Positions 1-47,900 of a stretch of 64,000 nucleotides of DNA are shown here, one piece after another. Source of the stretch: Prinia subflava (Eukaryota > Chordata > Aves > Passeriformes > Cisticolidae). Below the pieces are notes generated by a model. The model made no database searches, was not told where the DNA came from, and saw only the letters and a program-made list of their open reading frames with translations. The position numbers and the translations under genes are program-made. Where the stretch lies: NCBI RefSeq assembly GCF_021018805.1, contig NC_086283.1, forward strand, positions 22,967,662-23,031,661, given 5' to 3'. Position 1 is the first letter of the stretch; every line of letters begins with the position of its first letter.

Positions 1-2682
1 GTGAGCTGTAGGTCCTGGTGAGCTGTGCAGGGGGGATGCAGGGTGTAGGATGTGGGATGCAGGATGTGCAGCAGAGGAGGCTGGAGCATAGAGGGGCAGA
101 AAGAGTTGAGGGAGGTGAATTTGTCCTTCAGCTAGTTCTGACCCAGCAGCCCCCAAACACGTTCTTTCACTGTCCTCCCACAGACACTGTTCAAGCCACA
201 CAGGTTTGGGGCCATCAGAGACTAAGGCCAGTGTAAGCCTAGGATGTGTAGCCACTGAGGGACCAAGTCCATCGCCCCATGAGGCACTGGACCAGTGAAT
301 GAATGTCCCTGGTGACATTGCTTCCAAGTGGCCATTAGGCAGGTGACACTGGGGCTGACATGCTGGCAGGTACCCAATACACCAAACCAACCCTGAGATG
401 CTGAACCTGCTCAATGTCCATTAAGGGTGAATTGTGGAAAAAACACATTTTCACTGTGACTCAGAGCAAGGGATGGGATCAGGTTCCTTGCAGATGACAA
501 ACCCAAGGGTTTTTGTTCTCTTGGCACACTGTTCTTCAGCTCATGGAGCACAGTTTGTGGAGTGCTGCTGTGCAATTACACACCAGACATTGCCAGCTAT
601 TTGTGGCCCAATGAGCTGCTTTTATTTTTTCCAAGCTCTTTGCTTTATCTCAGTGAATCAAATCTTGGCCCTGGGCAGGACTCACATCTGTGCCTTGAAT
701 TAACAAGTGGCTGATAAGCATCTTCTTTATTACTTGGAGGGCGTAGGTCAAATTTATAAAGATGTTCCAGAAGAATGGATTTATAACTGTTCATAAAGAT
801 ACCAAAAACAATGACAAGAGCAGGAGGAGACTGGCCTTTATTAGCTCCTTGCTTTGAGAAATACATTAATCAACTGAAATTCAGTTTAAAAGACCTAAAG
901 AGGAATATATGAAAGGATTAGCCAATTGATATGTAATTGAATGATGAGTTCAGACATGATTAATAGTGAGATATGACTGTGAAAGAAAGCTTACAATGAC
1001 TCAATGTATAGCCTCATCTACTGGCAAATGACCTACTGATTCCCAGCACCTTTTCTTGCTGGCAGCCATCACACCCACAGCGATTTCATGCACAAAATCG
1101 ACACAAAAGCCAAATGCAGGTAGAGGGTAGAGCTCCAGCAAACCAAATTCTGCATTTATTGGACTCAGAACAACAGCAGAGTTTCAGGTTACAAAAAGAG
1201 CTTAACACCAAGCATGAGGGGCCACTCCATCATATGGCTGGGGGCTCACGTGGGCCCCAGGCATGGCTGCAAGAGAAATGAGAATTGTCATTTATCCCCA
1301 GCACGGTGTTGTTGGTTTCTTGACCTGGGTGCCAGGCAAGCCCCTCTCTTTGGTTACACAAATAAACGTTGTTCAGTCCCACATGGGAACTTGTGAGTTG
1401 CAGTTGTCCCCAGGGCATCCTGCACTGCACCACACTGGCCCCAGCAGCATCTGTCACCACAGTCCTGCCCCCATGCTACCAGGACACTCTGGAGCTCTCT
1501 CTTCCTTACCCAATGCATTCAGTTCCAATTAAAAAACAAACAAAACAACAAAAAAAAACCCAGCTGTGTCAGCAATCCACCCAATTCCTTCTCTGGGAGA
1601 ATTTACCCTCAGGTAATGCTATAATTTGGGCAAAGCACTGCGATTCCAAACTGAGCCAGACCAGGCTGTGTGGACTGCACCTGCATCATGAGGTTTGTGG
1701 GGTCTCCAGGGTCACAGTCCCACCGAAATGGGCCCAAGGCATCCCCAGTATCATGCTCAGCCCTCACCTTGGAGCCAGGCCCCAAGAAAGAACCAGCATC
1801 ATACCCCAAAACCTCTCTGCCATTCCAAGGCTGATGGCTCTTTTTCTTCTGGCAATGCTGTGGCATTGGCTTCTCCCTTTCCCTCAGCTGGATGCAGCAA
1901 TTGCAGACACTGACCTTTGTTACTCCCAGGAACATGGCAGTGGGCTGGGAGGCCCCCCAAGCAAAAAGGCACCAGCAATGAGCATTTTGGCGTTTTACAA
2001 AAAAAAGTAAAATATATCAAATGGAGAATTCTTATTCTTACAAAGACAGGTTAACAAAGAGAAACAGCATAAAATTGCCACAGAACACCAAACATCCAGC
2101 ACAGAGAGCAGCTTTTATCCACTTGCTAAGGGTTTATGTGGGTGCAGAGATTTACTCTATGAGTCACAAGCACAGCGTCCCTCTGCTGCTGAAGGGAATG
2201 AGTGCAGGGAGCAGGGGAGGCTCTGACCCACCCAAAGGGGCCGGGACACCCTGCCTGCCCACAGCCATCTGCAGTGCCCGCAGCCAGCCCTGGGCCTGCA
2301 AACAGGTACGACACAGCCACTCTCTGCCCAAATGTGTGAGGACGCTTTGTGCACGTCAAAGAGGGAAGAAACAAAGGACGCTCCCTTGTTCCTCAAACTA
2401 AACACTGTCCTTTGTCTAACCTCAAGAAGACACAGGAAACCTGGAGAAGCTGATACTGACCCCAGCCTGTGCCAGCGTGTGCTCTGAGCATGCCACAAAA
2501 AGGGGGACCTTTGTAAACTGCGCAGCACCCAGCCAGAAAAAAAGTCTGCATTAAATTGGCACGTTCTGACTCATCTCCTGCAGAGCAACCCAGAGCACCC
2601 AGAACCTCAGTGTGCAACCAGAGAGGACTCTTCGAGCATGTCACTAAATAGGTATCTTTAGCAATAGAAAATGGGCCATGCC

Positions 2683-2688
2683 TTTATT
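2683..2688 (-). terminator. AR: Second candidate AR poly(A) signal (AATAAA)
   Basis: Perfect minus-strand AATAAA hexamer within AGAATAAAGG. It is an alternative 3' end, giving a UTR of about 3.8 kb. Confidence 0.25.
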
Positions 2689-3575
2689 CTATATGGAGAT
2701 AGATAATTTTAGCATACATTATGTTATTGAAACATCCGGGGCAAGAGCTCAGCAAGGGGAGGGACACCACGGGGACTGCAGGGCTGGCCGCTGGTGGGAG
2801 GTGACTGTGGGGGCAGCAGCTCTCGGGCTGGCTGGGAGGCAGGTGACACCTCGGGTACCCCTCAGCATTCCCTTCAGACCACAGAGATAACCCCACGGCC
2901 CAGAGCAAGGAGTGGTACCACAGGGAAGGTCCAGCCCCAGCTTCACCTCCCTCGCTGAGCACCTTGTTCCCTGAACCATGCACAAAGGGCCTCTTGGACG
3001 TTATAGCAGTGGCATGTGGATGCTGCCGGATCTCCAGACTCAACCACAGGCCTTCCAAGCAGAGAGCTGCTGTCCTGGCTCTTGCTCCTGCTGAGCTGAG
3101 CTCCGTGCTTGAGACAGCAGGTGCTGGCAGGAGCCTGTCAGGCTCAGGTGGGCACAGGTCAGTGACCCCTGTTCTGGGAATGCTGCACACCATTGCACCA
3201 TTTGATCTCTCTCACTCTTCTGGCGTGACACAGGGCACCATCCCTCCTGCCCTCACTGAATCCTTTATCCCACACCCTCTGTTATGGAATGGTGCCCATC
3301 CTTGCACCAACACTGCTCCCAGGGAGATGCCAATATCTGTATCCCTTGTGGGTAGAAGCTGATGAGCTGAGCCACAACCCAGACTCAGTCAGCTCAGAAC
3401 CCCCCACACCTCTGAGATGAGCCAGAGCAGAGTCAGGGAATCCACAGGGAAACATGGAGATGGTTGACTCTCAGCTGTGACACCCAGGGGGTCTCCACTC
3501 CAGGGCTCAGCCAGCCCAAGGAGAGCCTCAGGGACAGCTTCTTTGGGACTGTGAACACGGTGAAATTCTCCTTGC

Positions 3576-3581
3576 TTTATT
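3576..3581 (-). terminator. AR: First candidate AR poly(A) signal (AATAAA)
   Basis: TTTATT on the plus strand is AATAAA in the transcript, and it is the first perfect hexamer I found after the stop codon. Its use would give a 3' UTR of about 2.9 kb. Weaker evidence than transcript data; further hexamers lie downstream. Confidence 0.35.
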
Positions 3582-4679
3582 AAAGCAAAAGTAGACAAAA
3601 AAACGCAGAATAAAACAAAAAGCATAAAGATAAATGGCAGCAGTTGGACTTTGGTATTTCTTAAAGCCTCTTCTTCCCCAGTTCCTGCAGCTGTTCATGA
3701 AAATCCACATGGAAACAGCATAAATTCCCCCAGCAAATTCACACACAGGTTCTGCAAGTCCTGGCTCCCACATTTCCTAGTAATTCTATTGTAGACACCC
3801 AACTTTTGAAAGAACAAGTTGCAGAAGTTTACTGTGATACTGAAGAGACAGAGAACATGACCTCAATGCCCCTGACTGCCCCTCTGTCCTGGGCTGGGGG
3901 TGCTCCCCATGAGCTCCTGCCCCACTCAGCACTCGCTGCCCAGAGCAGCTTCACACTGGGTGACACGGACAGGGTAGGTGATACATGGGCAGTATCCTTT
4001 CCCTCCTGCTCCACTTCTCATTAGCACGGTGCTCCCACCAGCAAAACAGGATGGGCAAATCCCTTCTAGGTTTGGCCTCTTTCCAGTCTCCCAGCAGATG
4101 GAACACCCAGCAGGACACTGCCACACTCACTAACTAACAAAACCCTCACTAACATGAGTCTGTGTGAAGCACAAAGCTCTCCCAAATTGCTGTTCAAACT
4201 TCTTGGAGCCACTCTGAGATGGTAACAAGGACTGGGAATCACCATTCATCTGCTCACTGAGCTCTGCTGTGAAGAACCAGGGAAACTTCCAGAAGACAGG
4301 AATGCACTAGCTGGAATTTTTTACTGGTTCATTAGCAAATATCTGTAGCTCACACCAGCATTGAAAATACCAGCAGTCCCCTGCCATGAGGGAACCTCTG
4401 AGAGCAGCAACCTGCTGGCTACCAGCTGGAAAGTTCACCCATGGATTCTGTTGCTGCCTACATGAGAGGATTTCAGGGAGCAGGAGGATCAGAGCCATAC
4501 CTAACAGAGGAACGAAAATCATTGCAAAGAAAGATCCTCCCCTCCAACAGGGGCTTTTCCCCCACTCCTTCATATAATGAAAATCTCATCAAAAGGTTGG
4601 AAAGTATCAGGGAAATTGTTTTACTCCAAGTGTATAAAGGAGCAGCTGCACCATGACAGCATTTCCTGGAGAGTTGAGC

Positions 4680-4765
4680 GCAGAGTGGGCACAGGGCTCT
4701 GTGCGGGATCAGGGCTCCAGGTGGGCACAGGGCTCTGGGTGGGCGCACTGCCCTGGGAGGGTGCA
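4680..4765. repeat. Short imperfect repeat, GGGCACAGGGCTCTG-type units
   Basis: The phrase GGGCACAGGGCTCTG occurs twice, with related GC-rich variants between and after. Local, low copy number. Confidence 0.5.
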
Positions 4766-5029
4766 GAGTTTGCTGTTCGTCTGTTGCCAGCAAAAGGATC
4801 CTGTGTAGATATCTGGCTTGATAATGCCAGACCATGTCACAGCCCATGATGGCATGTGTGACCCTGGCACCAGCCTGTGCGTGTGCAGTCACTGACAGCT
4901 TGTCTGGGTCTGAGCAGCTGGTTTTGATGGATTCAGGATGTGCAGGAAGAAGGGACTAAAACCCCACAGGGCACGTAGGCCTGGGTGATGTGTGTGTGTT
5001 GGGGACAGGCTGGGAGCGTGGGGCGGTGC

Positions 5030-5245
5030 ACATGGGGTGGTGTGTGCAGGATGGTGTGTATGGGATGGTGTGTGTGGGGTGGTGTGTGTGGGGTGGTGTG
5101 TGTGGGATTGTGTGGGGGGGTGGTGTGTGTGGGGTGGTGTGTGTGGGGTGGTGTGTGTGGGGTGGTGTGTGTGGGATTGTGTGGGGGGGTGCTGTGTGTG
5201 GGGTGCTGTGTGTGGGGTGCTGTGTGTGGGGTGGTGTGGTGTCCC
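5030..5245. repeat. GT-rich minisatellite (unit close to GTGTGTGGGGTG)
   Basis: About 215 bp of imperfect 12- to 14-base units, made of TGTGTGTGGGGTGG with variants ending GGGATTG or GGGGTGC. A longer-period pattern is visible: a block ending in GGGATTGTGTGGGGGGG appears twice. The repeat produces spurious His/Pro/Thr-rich and Gly/Val/Cys-rich frames on both strands. Confidence 0.9.
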
Positions 5246-6515
5246 ATGTACATGGGACAGTGAGTGCACCATGGTGTTCTCCTGGGCTGCAATCAGCCAC
5301 TGCCATCAGCAGGAGCTGTGTGTGCTGCTTCCAAGAGCAGAGGGTCTCCGGGTGCTTCCCTTCCAGCCCTGCAAAGCGCCGTGGTGGCACCAGCCAGTTG
5401 CCACTGCCACCTCCTCATGGATAGGATTCAGAGAGGAGTCCCATGGTCCCACAGGTCCCACAGACCCTGGCCTTGGTTTTGGCTCCAGGACACTCATTTG
5501 CTGGCCTTGGAAAAAATAGCGGAGACAAAACATTTGGGACAAATGAAAGGAAAGAGCATAGCTGGAATCCCAGATCTGCAGAGCCATGACAGGAGCAGAG
5601 CAGGTATGGGGGCAGGGGCTGCAGGTGCAGGGCAGGGGCCGCAGGTGCCCGGGGGAGCCAGGCAGGCGTGAGGGCCAAGGGCATCAGGCACTTTCAAAGG
5701 TGGGTTCAGCTTTGTCAGGGAGCAGCAGCTGGCGAGGACAGGAATGTGACTGCTGGGCACCCGGGGGTCTGTGGGCAGACCAAGACCCAGCTGGACAGGC
5801 CAGAGGAAAAACATCCCAGGTGGAAAACAAGAGCCAGCCACCGTTAGGGGATTTCCAAGGTGATGTCTCTTGGCAGGCCTTCGGCTGCAGCCTGTCCGCT
5901 CCAGCGCTCCTGTCTCGGCAGCACAGGCAGGTCCCAGGGCCGAGCTGACCGGAGCAGATCCCACAGTGGCTGCAGGGCCCATGAACTCCTCAGCCACAAA
6001 TTTGCCTTGTCCCCCAGCTCTACTCTGCTTCGCTTCTGCAATGTTTGAACTTATCTGCTTCCCAGTACCATAATGCAAACAAAACGTCTGGAAGGAGGCT
6101 GGCAACATAGCCCACTCCCAAATGTGGAGCTGCAACCTGCTTTGTGTTGTGTTCTTCTCATAAAAATCCCCCCAAACCCACCAATCGCTGGCACTCCTCC
6201 TGTTGTCCCGTGGCCCTGGGCTGCTGGAGTCACAGTGACAAACAGAGGAGAACACAGACGTGGTGCCACTGCCCCCGCCAGTCCCTGTCCAGCACCATGA
6301 GCAGCTGGAGCCAGGCAGAGGCCGGCGCCAGGGGTTCAGTTCAGAGGTACCTCAGGAAAATAGTAATCTCAGGAATCCCAGCAAGTCTGTCCCTGCCTGT
6401 CCCCTTGGCCACCACCGCAGAGGGATTCCCCAAGGCACTGCAGGACAGTAGTGCAGAAGTAACAGGCAGGAGATGGCTGGAATGGGGGTGGCAGCACAGG
6501 GGTCCCTCTGAAAGA

Positions 6516-41717
<35,202 letters not shown>

Positions 41718-42650
41718 GCTCGCCGAGCGCGGGGCAGCGATCGCTGCGGCGGCGGCGAAGCGAGGCGAGGGCGGAGAGCCTTGGCAGCGCTCCCGGCCCG
41801 ACCCCCGCGGGCCGCCTACCCGCGGCGCTGCTCCGCGGCGCCCATGGCAGGGACCGCCGGGCACGGAGCTCGGTGCGCGCAACAGGCAGGGAAAGTTGTC
41901 GGCGCGGGCGCGGGCAGGTGCGGCGGCGGAGCGAGGGGCGGGCGGGGGCGGCCGCCGGGAGGGAGGCGCGGCTGGGAGACCGCCCCGCGCCGCGCCTCCG
42001 CCGCGATTAACCCTGTCACGGCAGCGACACCCGCCTGGCCCCGGGCTCGGCGCGGCCCCACCGGCCACCCTGGAGCAGTGCGGACGCGGAGCCGCAGGCC
42101 CGCCGCAGTGTCCGGGCTTGGCGCCTCAGCGGGCGGGTCGGAGCTGGATGAGGCTGCCCTGCCCGCTGTGGACATGGCCCGTCACCGCGATCCCTGAGTG
42201 AGCGCCCGAGCGGCCCCCGCGCCCTGGTTGGGCGGGACGGGGCGGGGACGGGGGCGCTGCGGCGGCTGTCCCGCTTCCCAGCTGGGCTGCTGATGGAGCG
42301 GGTGCGTGCGGACCACCCGCCCCGGGCCGGCTCGGCCGCTCCCCCGCTGTCCCCCCGGCTGACAGCTGGCGCAGCTGGGCGGACTTGGTCAGAAAAATGC
42401 TCCTTTTCGCGCTGGCGTGTCGGCGCTCAGCAGCTCCCCAGCCCCGGCTGGGCCGGGCCGACCCCCGCACCTCTTGGTTTGCCTCCTGCCCGAAGACCGG
42501 CCGCCCGCTTCCACCTCCCACTGCCCCGCGTCGTGCCACAGCCCCCGCCTGCCACAGCACAAACCATCCCGTGGGCACCCCCGCCCGGGTCACGAACTGC
42601 GATGAAAAACACCTCGCTAGCAGAAAAAAATTAGTGCGGGACCTACCGTA
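41718..42650 (-). promoter_or_regulatory. AR: CpG-island promoter and 5' UTR region of AR
   Basis: A very GC-rich, CpG-dense block begins within exon 1 and continues upstream to about 42.6 kb, where composition returns to background. GC boxes are visible at about 42230-42236 and 42239-42247 (GGGCGGG and GGGGCGGGG on the plus strand). I see no clear TATA box. Mammalian AR has a TATA-less, Sp1-driven promoter with a roughly 1.1-kb 5' UTR, which fits the extent of this island. The exact start site cannot be fixed from sequence. The AR reading frame stays open without an ATG back to about 42068. Confidence 0.75.
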
Positions 42651-44944
42651 AACAAGGCTTGAGCTCCCCTTGCTGGTCCTGGAATAACAATCCTAAGGCA
42701 ATTCTGGGAGGCATCATCCCCAGGCAACCTGAGAATGGAATAATTTTCATTCGAGGGAGCTTCAAACAAGCCCTGATTACATTACTTTGAGCCCCTTTGG
42801 AGGCAAAGGGAAAAAGTCATAAATAAGCAGAGCCCGTGGGGAAAACAGAGAGACATAGCCCATCTTTTAAAAGCCTTTTTACAAGCTGTAGAAGATAAAA
42901 ATAAAAATCGAAGTCCAGCCAAGCAAAATTTGGCAATGTCCTCCATCCTGCCTGCGTGACCAGAGCAGCTGGAGGAGGGGGAGCAGGGCTGCTGAGCCGG
43001 TTGGGACGGGGTCACTGCCGCTGGCTGCTGCAGCCTAGGACGGCTGCAGGCAGGCGCTGCCGCCCCCCAGGGTGTGGCGGGCCCAGGACTGTGCCCAGCT
43101 CTCCCTGGCTGCCAGCGAGGAAGAGCATTTGGAGAAACTTCATCAGCCCTCGCATGTGGTTGAAATGCCAAGCTGGGCTCTAATGCCAAGTCCCTGAAGC
43201 ACTGAAGGCAGCTCAGCTAACACCTGAGACCGTAAAAACCAAGGGAGATGCAGTAAGATGTGTGCTGTCAAGTGGATGTGGGTTCCAGTGTCTTTGCTGT
43301 TCCAGCCCCTCAGAGTTGACAGGCTTCTGGAGTGAAATATACAGACTCTGGAAAACATCTAGGGGAGGATTCTCACTGTGAGCCTCAAGAACTGTACTGA
43401 GAAGGGCTGAGGGCTTGGGCTGCAGCACGGTATTGCTGCAGGAATGAGGGCCTTTACCCCTCAAACAAGGCGTGGGCTCTGACCAGAGAGCTTTGTTTGA
43501 CCCCACTGTTCCCACAAGGAGGAAACATGCTCAGCTTGTACATCCTGAAATACCACAACTTGCAAAGACCTCAGCACAATTCAGAATTTTGATGTTCAAA
43601 CAACCCTCCCGTCTGGGATGGGACCTGTTTGGGCCTCAGCTCCTAGTTCTGGAGCTTTAGCTTTGGTGCTTTTGGTGCTGCCTTGCCCTTTCCTCTCTCT
43701 GCAGTATCCACAGGGCCCTGGATTTTCCCCCTGTCTGAATGTTGCCGTAGGGTTTTTGGAATGTTGATCACTGCAGAGGTGCAGCAAGCAAGACTGCAAG
43801 ATGGTTTGTGTACTTCAGCCTGCACTGCCAGCTTCAGTTCTGACTGATGATCTGTGGTAAAGATGTTTTTAATTTATTTCTTGAACAGGCATCTTCCAAG
43901 GGTTTTTTTTCTTACTTGGTCCTCACATTTCATTTAAAATTGATGACATGTTTGTGGATTTCCTGGCTGTATATGTGCATGACTGCATACGCTACGCTTA
44001 AAGGTTCTGTGTATTTTAATCTTTATACTTGGTTGCCAAAGTCATCACACGGTGTTCCAGAGGCATCCTTTTCCCAGCCTGAATTTGATATGGATTTTAA
44101 TTATACTTTCCTGTTCTCCCAGCAACATATATTCAGGCAATTTGTATATATAAGTGGTCATCTAAGTATGAATTTAACATCCCATACAGGTATTTATAAG
44201 ACTTTCTCCATAGCCTGAGGTCTGAGGTGTTTGTGTCACCGGCAGCTTGGTCTTTCAGTTCAAAGTCAATTTAGATGCATGAGGAGTTAAAATAATTGAA
44301 GATGATGGACTTGACTGTGCGTCATAGAACTTTGCCTAGCCTCATCGGAAGCAGAGAGCTCCAGTTTGGGCAGGGGGAGATGCTGAGGAAACCTAATCCA
44401 GCAAAACACTTCAACACATCTTCGTCTTGAAGTGTATAAATAGTCCCACTGAAATCTAGGAAATACTCCTGTGCTTAAAGTTTAAGGATTTCCTTAAGTG
44501 CTTTGCTGCATCAGTACCAAGATAATTATTTACAAAGTGCTGTCAAAAATATTGGAACCAAGAAAAAACTTTTTCTGATAAAATCCTTTGGCTCAGAATG
44601 TCCTGTGTGACTGCTCAGAACTGCAGCAAATAACATCTTTCAGAGAGATAAGAGCCATTCTATGAAAAAATTTCCCTCTAGACCCAAGAGTAACAGGTGG
44701 TCATTTGTTTAGTTGCCTGAAAAATTCAACACCAGGTGATCTCTAAGAACTCAAATCTGCAGCCACAAAGAGCTCGAATGTTATCATCACAGTCCCACAG
44801 AACTTGCCAGGAACAGAATCAATCATTTTTCACCATCAATCTTTAGTAACACCTAAAGGAGGGCAGTAACACCGAGTCCGACAGTTTTGCTTCCATTCCC
44901 TGAAGCCAGCTGCAGGCATAACCCATTAGCCATTGCTCACTGAA
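42651..44944. other. AR upstream flank, proximal part
   Basis: AT-richer unique sequence beyond the CpG island. It has a plus-strand 123-codon frame at 43847-44218 of hydrophobic, AT-driven composition that shows no splice or domain support. I see no repeat or gene. Confidence 0.5.
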
Positions 44945-47900
44945 TTACTCAGATTGCACTCCTCCTTTTGGACCGTCCCAGCTGTGAGGAGATATCAACA
45001 GCTGTGAACCTGTCTGTGGTACACCTGCCCTGCCAACATCCTCTAAATGGTGAACTAATGGAGTTTTTTTACAGCTGCAGCAGCCTGCATGAGAAAAAGA
45101 GGAATCATTTCTGTGGAGGATTGAGAATAATGGCAGAGATTCAGAAAGAATCACAAGCATGCAAGTGCTGTATCCCACTCCCCGCCGGGCCAGAGGCAGC
45201 TGGATGAGCCAGAGGCACTTTGAACCTCAGTGGTGCCTCTGCAGATCGGAACACGCCTCTGCTCTCACCTAATTGCCACTCGGCAAGGAAGACGGTGTAA
45301 TTTAGGGGAAAGTAACATGCACACGGGCAAGGGAGGCTGGTTTGTATTCTCCTGGATGCTGTGGCCAGGGTGTGAGACCATTAGAGCAGGAGGAGCAGCC
45401 AGCCCAGCCTTTCCACCAGCCCACACCTCTGGGCAGCAACCAGGCAGGAGCGTGTAAAACACCAGACACATTAATGCTGCCTCCCACAGCTTTTCCTCGT
45501 TATTTTGTCCACTCTGTTATTCTTAGGCTACGAGAACTGCACAATAATACTTTTTTTTTTAAGATTTCAAATATTTTAGCCATTTGTGTCAATCCTGGAC
45601 TGCTAACTGCCTTATCTCATCACACAGATATGTGAGTTCACATGGGTGGGTTAGGAGGCTTTAAAATTTGCCCTTGCAGGAAGGTGCACACAATGCTTCC
45701 ACTTTCATATATTTTAATTCTAAGCATTAATAATGGCTCACATCTCTCATAGCTTGCACCTTTCTGATTTAGGGCGCAGGTTGTTTAACTCTTCCTTGCA
45801 CCTCTCTTTAGCAGCCAACACTGATGTTGCTTTTCCCCAAAAAATCCCTAAGCTCTGGTGCCCCTGGGGCAGGAATTATCTGTGCCTCACTGCTGCCCTC
45901 GGTGAGTTTTGATCAAGCACTGGGGACAGATCAGTGAGAGGATCCCGCAAGCCTTCTCTCAGCAAGGGGGGATTGCTTGAGCATTGTCACCTCTCAAAAA
46001 GCAGGAGAAGGAGAGTTTGCCCAAGAACCGGCTCACAGCAGGATTCCCTGGCTGGACCTTGCCCAGGGGAGGCATCAGCCCAGCAGCATCAGAGGGAGGC
46101 AGACCTGCACAGTGCCTCTCAAATACCTTTGTTCACATCAGGAACAAATCTTGCTTTAAATACAGGGCTAAGAGATGTCTTAGGTAATACTTCTGGAAGA
46201 GTTACAATCACCTGAAGTGTTGTTCCTCTCTTTGCCCAAATTCATCCCTGTCACCTCCACAGAATCACTAGCATGTTTTCCTTCTCGGACAACTTGGAGG
46301 CCGATTTCCAGAACAGCCTGTTCATGCACCTTAGTGAGATGTCTGGAGTGCTTGGTCCATTCATCAATCCTTGCAGTGCTGAGAACAACACAAATCTTCA
46401 CTCATAATGAAATACACATTTGTACCATTTCTCATGTCTTACACAAGTGCCTTTTGGGCAGCGTTTGGAGTTTCTCAGGAGCCAGAGAAATGACACACAG
46501 GTTTGTGAGGAGTTCCGATACGAAATCTGGTCCAAGGCAACAAACTGACATTTTCCCAGCCTGCAGCTGGTAGAAGACTGGGATTAGTCCACTTCCATTG
46601 CTCAGCAGGCATGCCCACCTAAAGTGAGATGCAAGAGGCTGATGGAGGTTCAGTGGCTTCACTGAAGCCTGTGGGCACTTTGAGCTGCCTTCAGCAGGCC
46701 AGGGCTCCTCCAAACTTCAGTGTGGAGTTGTGTTTGGTTATTGCTGTGTGTTTGAATACTCTGAGGATTTCAAGAAGTGTCAGGATGTTTTCCTTTATCT
46801 GCAGTTTCTAATGCTGCTGGTCTTTGTCCCAGCTCAGCAGGCACAGCTCTTCCCCAGCACACCTCAGAGGTCACTGTATGTGTTTCAATTTCTAATACTG
46901 CTGTTTAAAGACCCTGTAACACACCTAAAGACTATCAGAGTGAAAAAAGTATGTGTCTTGGTTTGGAAAGACAGGTATCTATCAGGGAAAACTGGAGTTT
47001 CCCTTGGAATGGAGAAAGTAAAACCCCCTCCCTCCAAATTATTATAGTTTTGCAATTAGGAGGTTTCAGGCAAAAGTATGGGAATAGGAGTAACAGTTCT
47101 TTACTAGGAATATTAAAAATGCAGATGCAATAATAATAATAATAATTTAAAAAAAAAAAGGCAAGTAAACAAACAAAAGTCCTTGAAAACCCTGACAGAG
47201 ATACAACCTGACACCCTGTCGGCCAGGGTGTTGGAAGCAGTCCAATTAAGTCCTCTTGGAGTGATAGATGTAGTTCTGTTGGAGTAGAGATGACCCTGAA
47301 GTGGCAGTGAGATAAATCTGGTCTTCCTCTGAGAATCCAGTGGAAAAGAGGATGCTCTGCTGTTCTGAATCTCAGGTTTTATCCAGGTAGGAATGCTTGG
47401 CTCCCACTGGGTGGAGCATCTCACAACGGAATGATTTAATTTTACCAGTCATGTGGTGAGCCTTAACGGCTCATTAACAGCAGATATCCCCCTGGAGGGA
47501 GGATGGGTCGTGGAAGAGATAAGGAACATTGCTCCCCTGGTTTTAACAGCTGGCCCATTAACAGAAGGAATACATCCCCCCTTCCCTCTGGAGTTAGAAG
47601 AGATAAAGGAAAAAAAAAATCTCCCCAACTGGTTTCAACAGATGAAACAGAATACACAATTTTTGGTTACATAACCCAAGACAGTATTTCAGGGCTCAGC
47701 TGAGAGTGACTGAAAGGATGAGGTTGTGTTGATCATATGTAAGAGCTGCTGGGGGAAGGAAATTGCCCATTGGAAACTTGAATAAAACAACATACCTCTG
47801 TCATGTTGTTACAGCATAGTTCACAAAAACTCTGATGCAACGCCCTAGAGGTGAAAGACTGCATAATTTACTCACAGGCATATTTTTACTGCTCCTTGGA

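Larger units (their letters stand above)
1..6515 (-). other. AR: AR 3' UTR and downstream flank
   Basis: No protein-coding exon was recognised here. The AR last exon must extend into this stretch from 6515 downward; mammalian AR 3' UTRs are several kb long. Minus-strand AATAAA hexamers occur first at about 3576-3581 and then at 2683-2688, 1155-1160, 837-842 and 726-731, so the transcript could end at any of them. A GT-rich minisatellite at about 5030-5245 would be transcribed as a CA/C-rich run if the UTR reaches beyond it. Confidence 0.6.

Noticed and set aside
1369..2010. 213-codon plus-strand frame downstream of AR
   Set aside because: No domain, no splice logic, ends in an A-rich run; random composition.
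4889..5519. His/Pro/Thr-rich and Gly/Val/Cys-rich open frames
   Set aside because: Translation of a minisatellite; every frame is open because of the repeat.
43847..44218. 123-codon hydrophobic plus-strand frame
   Set aside because: AT-rich codon use, no signal or domain, no neighbours suggesting a gene.
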